NCBI GenBank assembly: GCA_023442755.1
Contig: JAEZXS010000366.1
Coordinates: forward strand, 1-41,580
Length of the DNA stretch: 41,580 nt
Origin: Pseudomonadota bacterium
Lineage (GTDB): Bacteria; Desulfobacterota; Syntrophobacteria; Syntrophobacterales; Syntrophobacteraceae
Direction: 5' to 3'
Shown: in pieces, positions 1-7,615 of the stretch
Layout of the letters: each line of letters starts with the position of its first letter
How positions within the stretch are numbered: position 1 is the first letter of the stretch
The notes under the pieces: model-generated
Told to the model about the DNA's origin: nothing
The model's database searches: none
The model's input: only the letters and a program-made list of their open reading frames with translations
Program-made: the position numbers and the translations under genes

Positions 1-270
1 GTGCATCGAAGCGATGCACTCGGGGTGGGCCATCTCGTCAAAGGGTATTCGGTAGATCGTGCCGGGGTCGCCGTCCGCTTTCACCGCGTCCACTACGATC
101 ACGTAGTCGGCTTCTTCCAGATCGAAAATCGCGTCCAGAATGGCCGTCCCGATGTCACGTACGGTTACCTCGTCCGGCAGTTCGGTTTCCAGGAGGGCCT
201 GGGCGGCGTGGACGCCCACTCCCTCATCCGCCAGCAGCAGATTTCCCAGGCCCAGTACGAGTATCTTCAT
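1..270 (-). CDS. [NiFe] hydrogenase maturation protease (HyaD/HybD/HynC family), 3' end outside window
   Basis: This is the N-terminal 90 residues of an endopeptidase that removes the C-terminal tail of the hydrogenase large subunit once the Ni-Fe centre is built. The start is the ATG read leftward from 270. The protein opens MKILVLGLGNLLLADEGVGV, the family signature (GxGN followed by DEGVG) in which the Glu is a nickel-sensing residue, and continues with a second acidic pair in DYVIVVDAV. The gene lies 11 bp after the large-subunit stop, so the two are almost certainly co-transcribed and this protease probably processes that subunit. The reading frame is still open at base 1; the remaining part, including the C-terminal His-containing motif, cannot be seen. 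Confidence 0.93.
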   Translation of the reverse strand, partial: MKILVLGLGNLLLADEGVGVHAAQALLETELPDEVTVRDIGTAILDAIFDLEEADYVIVVDAVKADGDPGTIYRIPFDEMAHPECIASMH

Positions 271-281
271 AGTGAGAGCCT

Positions 282-1709
282 CTATCTGACCCCGGCCCTG
301 ACGACGATCGGTTTCCCGTTCGGCGTCATTACGTGAACCGCGCACGACATGCAGGGGTCGAAGGAATGAATCACACGCAGGGCTTCGATCGGCTGGTTCG
401 GGTCCTCGATGGGGGTCCCGATGAGCGCCTGCTCGATCGGTCCCTTCACCTTCGACCCATCCATGGGCGAGGCGTTCCAGCAGGTCGGGGTGATTACCTG
501 GTAATTTCCGATCTTCGAGCCGCTGACGCTTACCCAGTGTCCGAGCGCTCCGCGCGGGGCTTCGGCGAGGCCGACTCCGGACCCGCTGGAGGGCGTCTTG
601 AAGGTGCTATACACCGGGGAGCCGCTGGCGAGCTGGTTGAGCCATCCGCTCATCGCCTGGGCGACCTTGAGGGTTTCCTGGGCGCGCGCGGCGTGGCGAT
701 CCATAACCGAAACCCCGGTCCGGTAGTCGCCGTTTACCCACATGCGGGCCAGCGGGCCGGCTTCCATGGGCAGGTTGCTGTAGCGGGGGGCCTTCAGCCA
801 GGAATAGGCATTCGTCTTGGGATACGAGGCCACAGTCGAACCGCTTGCCGGGTTGAGCGCCTTGCCGCTGTCCTTGTACCACGAGTACGTTACCGCTTCC
901 GTTATCGAACTCGCGTTGAACGTGGCGAGTTTGGCCGGCGCGGAGTTGAACACGGCGCCCCGTTTCAAAAGCTTCGAGGTGCCCGCGTCGTTCAGGTCGA
1001 AAACCCCGTAGGCGAGGAAGTTGCCCGGGCCCTTGCCGATCTGGTGGAAATCGGAATACACGCTCGATACCAGCTGCACGTCGGGAATGTAGGTGTTCTG
1101 AATGAAACTGGTGAGCGAGGTGAGACTCGTCTTAAATTTCTTTATCAGCGTGGAGTTGGGCACGGAGGTGAACCCGCCGGGTACGTACGTATGGGGGCTC
1201 GGCATCCTTCCACCGAAAACGGCGCCCATTTCGTGTGCCAACCGGCGAGCCGCAACAGCCTTGGGGATATTCGCTCCCACCGAGTCCAGGCCTGCCCGCA
1301 TGTCGACGTTCCAGCCCGGGGTCCAGGGCGCGCTTGCCGGGGTCGGCACAAAGTCGGGAGCGGTGAGGAGATAAAAATGCAGGATGTGGGACTGGAGGAA
1401 ATTCGCTCCCAGCACCAGGTTGCGCAGGATGCGCGCGTTTGCGGGCGGAGTGAACTTGGCCGCCGATTCCAGGGCCAGTGTGGATGTCAGGGCATGGGAA
1501 ACGGGGCAGACGCCGCAGATGCGCTGGGTAAGGATCGTTGCGTCTTTGGGGTCGCGGCCGGCAAGAAGGTTCTCGAAACCGCGGAACAGGGTCCCGGTAC
1601 ACTTCGCATCCGTAATTTTGGTGATCCCGCCCACCTTGTCTATCGTAATCTGTATTTTCAGATGTCCTTCAATCCGGGTTACCGGATCGACTATGGTTAC
1701 AGTGGCCAC
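282..1709 (-). CDS. Periplasmic [NiFe] hydrogenase large subunit
   Basis: Catalytic subunit (475 aa) that binds the Ni-Fe(CN)2CO centre and interconverts H2 with protons and electrons. Both nickel-binding pairs are visible: RICGVC at residues 63-68 (C65, C68) and DPCMSCAVH at 451-459 (C453, C456). Sixteen residues follow His459, the expected length of the tail cut off by the maturation protease encoded next. The N-terminal motif with RIEGH at 12-16 and the stretch RGFENLLAGRDP are also typical. C453 is encoded by TGC, so this is not a selenocysteine ([NiFeSe]) enzyme. It has no signal peptide; such subunits are exported by hitch-hiking on the Tat signal of the small subunit. Start is a GTG with AAGGAGG about 5 bp upstream. 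It is somewhat shorter than the usual ~550 aa. Gap to the small subunit is 70 bp. Confidence 0.96.
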   Translation of the reverse strand: MATVTIVDPVTRIEGHLKIQITIDKVGGITKITDAKCTGTLFRGFENLLAGRDPKDATILTQRICGVCPVSHALTSTLALESAAKFTPPANARILRNLVLGANFLQSHILHFYLLTAPDFVPTPASAPWTPGWNVDMRAGLDSVGANIPKAVAARRLAHEMGAVFGGRMPSPHTYVPGGFTSVPNSTLIKKFKTSLTSLTSFIQNTYIPDVQLVSSVYSDFHQIGKGPGNFLAYGVFDLNDAGTSKLLKRGAVFNSAPAKLATFNASSITEAVTYSWYKDSGKALNPASGSTVASYPKTNAYSWLKAPRYSNLPMEAGPLARMWVNGDYRTGVSVMDRHAARAQETLKVAQAMSGWLNQLASGSPVYSTFKTPSSGSGVGLAEAPRGALGHWVSVSGSKIGNYQVITPTCWNASPMDGSKVKGPIEQALIGTPIEDPNQPIEALRVIHSFDPCMSCAVHVMTPNGKPIVVRAGVR

Positions 1710-1779
1710 TTCAGCCTCCTTGATGTGTCTGTTCGGTTAAATGCCTGAAAGACTGTCAGCTCGGAACACCGCAGTATCC

Positions 1780-2958
1780 TTAGTCGTCCCCATCGTGGCA
1801 ACTCAGGCAGCTTCTGCCGTTGGTCTGCGGGTGGTCTTTGGGAACCGCGCCGGGTGTAGACCCGTGACACGAGGTGCAGCTTTTGCCCTCTGTCGGCACG
1901 TGGTCGGACGGGAGGGTCTGGCCTCCTCCGGGAGTCGAGTCGTGGCAAGCGCTGCAACTCTGCCCGTTGGTCGGCGGGTGGCCGTCGGGCAGGGTCTGGC
2001 CGCCGCCATTCGAATCGTGGCAGGACGAGCAGGACTGGGTCTCTTTGTCATGGCCGGGAGGAGTGGCGCCGACGGAGCTGTAGAACGGAGAAAAGCTGTC
2101 GGGAAATCCGTTCTGCGTGCAGCCCAGGCATATTGCATTGGCGCCCACGCACCAGTTCGTCTTGTTGTTCCAGAGCCGTGTCGGACAGTCGGATACGGTG
2201 TTGGGGCCCTTGCAGCCGAGATTGTTGAGGCACAGATTGTCCACGCCGGGCTGCATGGCCCAGTTCTGGCCGTTGCGCGGGCATTTGCTGTGGACGGTGT
2301 TCTTGAACAGGGCGCTGGGTCTGCCGGAACTGTCCAGGGCCGGCTTGGTGCCTGCCAGAAGCTGAGCGATCGTCCAGACGATCCATTCCGGGTGTGTCGG
2401 GCAGCCGGGGATGTTTATCGTCTTCACCCCGGATACCGAGGACACGCTCTTGATCTGAGTGGGATTGGGCTTCGCGGCGGGAATGCCTCCGTAGCTCGCG
2501 CACGTGCCGATAGATAAAACCGCCGCCGCGCGGGGCGCGAGGTCCTTGATGGCCTGCAGTGCGGTCATGTCCTTGCCGCCTTCCGTCCAGAGCATACAGG
2601 TATAACCGTTCAGCGCCGTCGGGATGCCGCCTTCCACTGCGAGGATAAACTTGCCGGCCGACGCGTTTCGCAGTGATTGGACTGCCAGGTCGCCTGCGGC
2701 GCCCATCAGGGTTGTATGATAGGCAAGATTGATGGTGTTGATCAGCAGATCGGCAACATCGGTAGGGTGGGAGGTGGAGACCAGGTTGGCCAGGGAGACG
2801 GTGCAGCCGGTACAGTTGGCTGCGGAGAGCCAGATGACGGGGGGGCCGCCGCCTGCGGCCAGGGTCTTCTTGAGCGCTCCGACGACCGAAGCGTCGAGAC
2901 CCAGGACTGCAGCCGAACCGATGCAGTACTTGAGGAAATCTCTTCTGCCGATTTTCAT
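1780..2958 (-). CDS. [NiFe] hydrogenase small subunit fused to a C-terminal tetraheme c-type tail
   Basis: Electron-transfer subunit (392 aa). Residues 5-10 (RRDFLK) begin a twin-arginine signal, so the enzyme should be exported folded. Iron-sulfur ligands are complete: proximal cluster C49, C52, C153, C186; distal cluster H223, C226, C243, C249; medial cluster C258, C270, C277, C280. C270 stands where oxygen-sensitive standard enzymes have Pro, which suggests a [4Fe-4S] rather than [3Fe-4S] medial cluster. After residue ~300 the protein carries four CxxCH heme motifs (310-314, 335-339, 361-365, 384-388) in a 23-26 residue repeat. Each motif is preceded 7-8 residues earlier by a His (303, 327, 353, 376) that could be the second axial ligand. 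The tail replaces the C-terminal membrane helix of membrane-bound enzymes. Start ATG has AGGAGG 6 bp upstream. First gene of the operon. Confidence 0.95.
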   Translation of the reverse strand: MKIGRRDFLKYCIGSAAVLGLDASVVGALKKTLAAGGGPPVIWLSAANCTGCTVSLANLVSTSHPTDVADLLINTINLAYHTTLMGAAGDLAVQSLRNASAGKFILAVEGGIPTALNGYTCMLWTEGGKDMTALQAIKDLAPRAAAVLSIGTCASYGGIPAAKPNPTQIKSVSSVSGVKTINIPGCPTHPEWIVWTIAQLLAGTKPALDSSGRPSALFKNTVHSKCPRNGQNWAMQPGVDNLCLNNLGCKGPNTVSDCPTRLWNNKTNWCVGANAICLGCTQNGFPDSFSPFYSSVGATPPGHDKETQSCSSCHDSNGGGQTLPDGHPPTNGQSCSACHDSTPGGGQTLPSDHVPTEGKSCTSCHGSTPGAVPKDHPQTNGRSCLSCHDGDD

Positions 2959-3519
2959 GCTAACCTCCTGTTCGGTTTCGAGTTTCTACGCAAGGCTAAT
3001 GACTCCTTTGTGAGAATGACTATCCAGTTAAGCCTGCTCTGAGCAGCAAATCCCGTGCCAATCGTCACATAGGAGGCCGGGGTGATTGTGCGCGTGAAAG
3101 GGTCAGGGGGGTGCTGCGACTGCTCCAGTTGTCCCATTTGTGAGTTTCGTTACGCTTTGGTAGCGAGCACCAGACAATACGGGGCAGCCGAGTCTGCCGA
3201 AAAACACCATTCGAAATGATGCCGGGTGAGGCGAAAACTGCGCCCGAACAGGGTTGGAGCGCTATTCGAACAAAAAAAGGGAAGTTGCTTTTTAAACGAC
3301 TATCAGAACAGTAGTCAGTGCTATAAAATAGATTTACGCAGTTGCGAATCTGTGTGAGAACGTAACCATTCGCCAATCGAAAGTCAAAGGCTTTGCTTTG
3401 CGCCTGCCCCAAAAACAGGGGGGAGAAGCATTTTTTCGTTTTCAAAAGGCGCGTTACCTAACTAGGATAGAAATGCCGATCGGCTGCCGACGGTTATTCT
3501 GAGATCATGCGGGGAATCG
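2959..3519. other. 561-bp divergent intergenic region between hydrogenase operon and cbiA
   Basis: Apart from the sigma-54 promoter near its left side this region holds no convincing gene. It contains an AT-rich block at about 3270-3340, with TATAAAAT at 3322-3329 but no good -35 at proper spacing, and an imperfect 6-bp inverted repeat at 3155-3172 (CGTTAC/GTAGCG with one wobble pair). It is where an enhancer-binding activator of the hydrogenase promoter would be expected to sit. I looked for a cobalamin riboswitch ahead of cbiA and did not recognise one. Confidence 0.5.
3045..3060 (-). promoter_or_regulatory. Sigma-54 (RpoN) promoter of the hydrogenase operon
   Basis: Read on the minus strand the sequence is TGGCACGGGATTTGCT, a full match to the -24/-12 consensus TGGCAC(G/A)-N4-TTGC(A/T), with GG and GC separated by exactly 10 bp. 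It lies about 90 bp upstream of the small-subunit start in the correct orientation; the predicted start of transcription is near 3034, giving a leader of about 75 nt. Sigma-54 promoters need an enhancer-binding ATPase, so the operon is probably switched by a dedicated activator. No such activator gene is in the window. Confidence 0.82.
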
Positions 3520-4929
3520 ATGGGGGATAAGACTACGCAAAAACACGCCTTCCTGATTGCGGGGACCCACAGCGGGTGCGGCAAAACGACGATTACTCTC
3601 GGGCTCCTTGCGGCTCTGAAAGCGCGCGGGCTCGATATCCAGCCCTTCAAGGTCGGCCCGGATTTCATCGATCCCGGGCTGCACACCCGGATAGCCGGCA
3701 AAGGTTCTCGCAACCTGGACGGATGGATGCTCAGCCGTGAGTATAATGTCGAGCTTTTCCGAAGGCTTGCCGCACAGGCCGATGTGTCCGTTGTTGAAGG
3801 CGTCATGGGCCTTTACGACGGCTATGAAGGAGGATCGGAATCCGGCAGCAGCGCCGAAATGGCAAAGTGGCTGGGAATACCTGCGGTGCTCGTGGTGGAT
3901 GCCCGCAGCATGGCCCGGAGCGCCGCAGCCCTGATATACGGCTTCAGGAATTTCGATCCTGCCCTGAATTTGTGCGGGGTCATTTTCAACCGGATCGGAG
4001 GAGAGGCGCACCTGGCCTATCTGAAAGAGGCGCTGGGTTCGACCTTTCCCGACCTTGCCATACTGGGGGGCATCCCGAAAGACGACCCGGTGCGGATCCC
4101 GGAGCGCCACCTCGGGTTGATGACCGCCGATGAAATGAGCATGGACAGGGAGTGGCAGGACAGGCTGGCGGCGCTTCTGGAGCGCCACCTGGATATCGAC
4201 CTGCTTCTCGCAAAAAGCCGGCGCGAGGATTCGGACGGCGGAGCGCAGACCTCTGTGCGCCTCCGGGAAACAACGGTGCCCATTGCCGTTGCGCGCGACC
4301 CCGCTTACTGTTTCTATTATCCGGATAACCTCGAACTGCTGGAGCGCGCCGGGGCGCGACTCATCTTTTTTTCTCCCGTTGCGGGCGAAAAAATTCCCGT
4401 CGGGTGCGCTGGGGCATACCTCGGGGGAGGGTATCCGGAATTGTTTGCGGAAGCGATTTCCCGAAATACTGCATTCCTGGAATCGCTCCGGGACAGCGCG
4501 GCCCGCGGAATGCCGGTTTATGCCGAATGCGGCGGCCTCATGACTCTCGGCCGCTTTATCGATACAATTGACGGGAAAAGGTTTCCCATGGCGGGGATTC
4601 TTCCCTTCGGCACCCGGATGCTTGCACGCCGCAAGGCCCTCGGGTATACGGAAATCCTCGTACGCCGGCCGTGCCTGCTCGGGGAGGCCGGCACGCGGAT
4701 CCGGGGGCATGAATTTCACTACTCCGAAATCGCCGAACCGTGGGACGGCGCCGGTGTCGAGCTTGCCTACGAACTGCATAGGCGCAAGCACGAGGCCTCC
4801 CGGCCGGAAGGATATGCAACCGGGCAGGTGCTTGCCAGCTATATTCACCTGCATTGGGGCAGCAACCCCGATGCGGCGGCTCGATTTGTCCAAAAATGCG
4901 CTGCATGGCGGGGACGGCCAGGGGCATAA
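3520..4929 (+). CDS. cbiA: Cobyrinate a,c-diamide synthase CbiA
   Basis: ATP-dependent amidotransferase (469 aa, normal for the family) that amidates side chains a and c of cobyrinate using glutamine, a cytosolic step of corrinoid synthesis. The N-terminal dethiobiotin-synthetase-like domain has the P-loop GTHSGCGKTT at 15-24. The C-terminal class I glutamine amidotransferase domain has its nucleophile C337 in YAECGG and the catalytic His445 in YIHLHWGSN. Start ATG is preceded by a modest GCGGGGAA ribosome site. It begins a same-strand run cbiA-cobQ-cbiB-cobD. The first gene present is a late ring step, so earlier ring-building genes must lie elsewhere. The aerobic counterpart CobB is the main alternative name; in an anaerobe CbiA is more likely. 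Confidence 0.95.
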   Translation: MGDKTTQKHAFLIAGTHSGCGKTTITLGLLAALKARGLDIQPFKVGPDFIDPGLHTRIAGKGSRNLDGWMLSREYNVELFRRLAAQADVSVVEGVMGLYDGYEGGSESGSSAEMAKWLGIPAVLVVDARSMARSAAALIYGFRNFDPALNLCGVIFNRIGGEAHLAYLKEALGSTFPDLAILGGIPKDDPVRIPERHLGLMTADEMSMDREWQDRLAALLERHLDIDLLLAKSRREDSDGGAQTSVRLRETTVPIAVARDPAYCFYYPDNLELLERAGARLIFFSPVAGEKIPVGCAGAYLGGGYPELFAEAISRNTAFLESLRDSAARGMPVYAECGGLMTLGRFIDTIDGKRFPMAGILPFGTRMLARRKALGYTEILVRRPCLLGEAGTRIRGHEFHYSEIAEPWDGAGVELAYELHRRKHEASRPEGYATGQVLASYIHLHWGSNPDAAARFVQKCAAWRGRPGA

Positions 4930-4940
4930 AGGGAAAAACT

Positions 4941-4968
4941 GTAGGAAATTGCCTACACATCGTGTAGG
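4941..4968 (+). promoter_or_regulatory. Mutually exclusive hairpins between cbiA and cobQ
   Basis: CCTACAC (4952-4958) pairs perfectly with GTGTAGG (4962-4968) around a 3-nt loop. Its CCTAC part (4952-4956) can instead pair with GTAGG at 4941-4945. The two stems cannot form together. The 86-bp gap between cbiA and cobQ therefore carries a small switch-like or mRNA-processing structure; no U-tract follows, so it is not a standard terminator. Confidence 0.4.
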
Positions 4969-5015
4969 GTAATCCATACATTCTAAATCCATCAGAAAGA
5001 GCAGGTTGACCTAAG

Positions 5016-6554
5016 ATGGCCAGAGCAAGGGCTCTCATGTTTCTCGGGACCGGGTCCGATGTCGGAAAAAGCGTTTTGGCGGCCGCTTTCTGCCGCATTC
5101 TGAAAAACGAGGGATACCGGGTTTCCCCTTTCAAGGCGCAGAATATGGCCCTTAATTCCTATATCACCCCCGAGGGCGGGGAGATGGGCCGGGCGCAGGT
5201 GGTGCAGGCCGAAGCGGCGGGACTGGCGCCCCACGTGGACATGAATCCGATATTGCTGAAACCGACCTCCCAGATGGGGTCCCAGGTGATCGTACTGGGG
5301 AAGGCAAGGGGAAACTTTTCGGCCCGCGAGTACTACGACTACAAACCGGAGCTGGTTTCGGTGGTTCGGGACAGTTTCGAGCGGCTCGCTTCGCAATACG
5401 ATATTATCGTGATGGAGGGGGCGGGCAGCGCGGTCGAGCTGAACCTGAAAAAGCACGACCTGGTCAACATGTCCATGGCGGACATGGCCGACGCCCGTTG
5501 CATACTCGTGGGCGATATAGACCGGGGCGGCATATTCGCTGCCCTTCTCGGCAGCTTCAGCCTGCTGGAATCCCGGGAGCAGGACCGGATTGCAGGGTTT
5601 ATCGTAAACAAGCTCCGGGGCGATCCCCGGCTGTTTTCCGACGGGGTGAACATCATCGAGTCCCGTTCCGGAAAGCCTGTATTCGGCGTGGTGCCCTATT
5701 TCGACCACATTGCGCTTCCAGAGGAAGACAGCGTGGCCCTGCGGCGCCGCATGGAGGCGGCGGAGCGGGACGGCAGCGGCGACGCGCTCCGGATAGGAGT
5801 GGTTCGACTGCCCTTCGTTTCGAACTATACCGATTTCGACTGCTTCGAGCAGGAACCGGGGGTTCGCCTGACGTATTTCGACAAGCCCGCCCGGATTTTC
5901 GATTTCGATGCGATAATAATCCCGGGGAGCAAGAACACGATCGAAGACCTTGCCGCCCTGAGCAAAACCGGCATGTCCGACGCCATCCTGGCTTACTACA
6001 AAAGCGGCGGCACCGTTGTGGGTCTTTGCGGGGGGTACCAGATGATGGGGTCGGTCGTGCGCGACCCGCACGGTGTCGAAAGCGCTCTGGAGGAGACCCC
6101 CGGCCTGGGGCTCCTGGACATGGAAACGGAGATGTACCCGGAAAAGGTGACCTCCCAGGTGGAGGCTTCCCCGATTCAGGAAACGGGGCTTTTCGGCGGT
6201 TGCGACGGCCGGTTTTCCGGCTACGAGATACACATGGGCCGAAGCACTTCGCTGGGCAAAGCCCTGCCGCTTTTCCGGATTATGCTGAGAGACGGCAAGC
6301 CGGCCGATTTCCCGGACGGCCTCGCCCAGCCGGACGGAAGGGCCTGGGGGACGTATATCCATGGCATTTTCGACAACGACGCGCTCCGCAGGAAATTCCT
6401 GGAGGACCTGGCCTGGAGGTCCGGGAAAGGATACGCTCCGGCTGGCGATTCCTCTTCGTACATGCAGCGCAAGGAAGAGCAGTTCGACCTTCTTGCCGGG
6501 TTTGTGCGGGCGCATGTGGATGTTGGCCGGATACTGGAATGCCTGCTGAAATAA
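5016..6554 (+). CDS. cobQ: Cobyric acid synthase CobQ/CbiP
   Basis: Glutamine-dependent amidotransferase (512 aa) that amidates side chains b, d, e and g of adenosylcobyrinate a,c-diamide to give adenosylcobyrate. The N-terminal domain has the P-loop-like GTGSDVGKS and the sequence FKAQNMALNSY typical of CobQ. The C-terminal amidotransferase domain has nucleophile C338 in GLCGGYQMMG and His449 in TYIHGIFDN. Length and domain order match the family. It follows cbiA by 86 bp and precedes cbiB, fitting the pathway order. The ribosome-binding site is weak (AGG about 10 bp upstream), which may mean translational coupling or regulation by the hairpins in the gap. Confidence 0.96.
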   Translation: MARARALMFLGTGSDVGKSVLAAAFCRILKNEGYRVSPFKAQNMALNSYITPEGGEMGRAQVVQAEAAGLAPHVDMNPILLKPTSQMGSQVIVLGKARGNFSAREYYDYKPELVSVVRDSFERLASQYDIIVMEGAGSAVELNLKKHDLVNMSMADMADARCILVGDIDRGGIFAALLGSFSLLESREQDRIAGFIVNKLRGDPRLFSDGVNIIESRSGKPVFGVVPYFDHIALPEEDSVALRRRMEAAERDGSGDALRIGVVRLPFVSNYTDFDCFEQEPGVRLTYFDKPARIFDFDAIIIPGSKNTIEDLAALSKTGMSDAILAYYKSGGTVVGLCGGYQMMGSVVRDPHGVESALEETPGLGLLDMETEMYPEKVTSQVEASPIQETGLFGGCDGRFSGYEIHMGRSTSLGKALPLFRIMLRDGKPADFPDGLAQPDGRAWGTYIHGIFDNDALRRKFLEDLAWRSGKGYAPAGDSSSYMQRKEEQFDLLAGFVRAHVDVGRILECLLK

Positions 6555-6569
6555 AACGAAAATCTTTTC

Positions 6570-6593
6570 CTGCCCTCCCTTTTCGGCGGGCAG
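6570..6593 (+). other. Intercistronic hairpin between cobQ and cbiB
   Basis: CTGCCC (6570-6575) pairs with GGGCAG (6588-6593), extended inward by two G-C pairs past one mismatch, around a CTTTTC loop. It lies just after the cobQ stop. With no U-tract it is more likely an mRNA-stabilising element than a terminator. Confidence 0.35.
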
Positions 6594-6614
6594 ACTGAAA
6601 CATCCGGGTGCAAT

Positions 6615-7583
6615 ATGATATTTCTTCCCTGGCATCTTGCCGCGGCCTACGTTCTCGACCTGGTTGCCGGCGATCCCGCATGGCTTCCCCATCCGGTTCG
6701 CTGGATCGGCCGGCTGATTTCGTGGGCGGAAAAGAGTCTCTACGACGCATCCGCATCGCCGATGCTGCTCCGGGCCGCCGGTTTCGTCCTGTGGGTTCTC
6801 GTCGTCGCGGTCGTGGTTATGGCAACCCATGTGCTTATCGGCCTTTCTTACCATTTTGGGCCGATCCTGGGCGATATCGTCGTGATCTGGCTGGCATACA
6901 CCACGCTTGCAACCCGCAGTCTGCACAGGGAATCGGCGAAGGTGGTCCGGGCGGTAGCCGCAGACGACCTCGAACTTGCCCGGTACCAGCTATCCCGCAT
7001 TGTCAGCCGGGACACCTCCAGCCTGGACGAGACCGGGATTTTGCGCGCGGTGGTGGAAACGATCTCCGAGAACATCTCCGACGGGATCGTGGCCCCGCTG
7101 TTTTACCTGGCGCTTTTCGGGCCCGTGGGCGCCCTGGCCTACAAGGCCGTCAACACGATGGATTCGATGCTCGGATACCTCAACGAGCGATACCGCTATT
7201 TCGGGTGGTTTCCCGCCAGGGCGGACGATGTCGCGAACTGGATACCTTCGAGGCTCACGGGATTGCTCGTGGTGGGCGCCGCTGCCTGCCTCGGGAGTGA
7301 CTGGCGGCAGGCGTTACGGATCATGCGCAGGGACGCGGGAAAGATGAAAAGCCCCAACGCCGGCTACCCGGAAGCCGCGGCTGCCGGGGCGCTGGGGGTG
7401 CAGCTTGGCGGGACCAACATCTATTTCGGGGAGCCGGTTGAAAAACCCAGGCTGGGCGACCCGGTCGAGCCGATAACGCGCGAGACATGCCGCCGGATGA
7501 CCGGCCTGCTGTATGCGACGTCGGCCCTTGCCTTTTTTATGGCCTTTTGCATGCTCCTGTTCAAAAAGACGGTGGGCGTTTAG
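6615..7583 (+). CDS. cbiB: Adenosylcobinamide-phosphate synthase CbiB (CobD of aerobic pathway)
   Basis: Integral membrane enzyme (322 aa) that attaches (R)-1-amino-2-propanol O-phosphate, or the free aminopropanol, to adenosylcobyrate. Recognisable family sequences include DLVAGDPAWLPHPVRWIGRLI near the N terminus, the SRDTSSLDETGILRAVVETISENISDG block at about 130-158, and KSPNAGYPEAAAAGALGVQLGG at about 250-270. Hydrophobic segments lie near 50-75, 80-100, 160-180, 215-232 and 300-318. Start ATG 60 bp after cobQ. It acts directly on the product of cobQ and uses the aminopropanol phosphate made by the next gene. Confidence 0.95.
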   Translation: MIFLPWHLAAAYVLDLVAGDPAWLPHPVRWIGRLISWAEKSLYDASASPMLLRAAGFVLWVLVVAVVVMATHVLIGLSYHFGPILGDIVVIWLAYTTLATRSLHRESAKVVRAVAADDLELARYQLSRIVSRDTSSLDETGILRAVVETISENISDGIVAPLFYLALFGPVGALAYKAVNTMDSMLGYLNERYRYFGWFPARADDVANWIPSRLTGLLVVGAAACLGSDWRQALRIMRRDAGKMKSPNAGYPEAAAAGALGVQLGGTNIYFGEPVEKPRLGDPVEPITRETCRRMTGLLYATSALAFFMAFCMLLFKKTVGV

Positions 7584-7615
7584 CTGTTTCTCTGCTTTTA
7601 CCAGGATCTCGACTC

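Noticed and set aside
330..360. Possible selenocysteine at the distal Ni ligand of the large subunit
   Set aside because: The codon for C453 is TGC, not TGA, so the enzyme is [NiFe], not [NiFeSe].
333..1748. Long open frame on the plus strand opposite the hydrogenase large subunit
   Set aside because: It mirrors the real gene, encodes no recognisable motif, and is rich in Arg/Gly as expected of the antisense of GC-rich coding DNA.
3065..3445. 126-codon minus-strand open frame upstream of the hydrogenase operon
   Set aside because: It overlaps the sigma-54 promoter side of the gap, has no ribosome site and no coherent domain.
4992..6926. 644-codon minus-strand open frame opposite cobQ and cbiB
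   Set aside because: Two clear enzyme genes with complete motifs occupy the plus strand; the antisense product has no family-like sequence.
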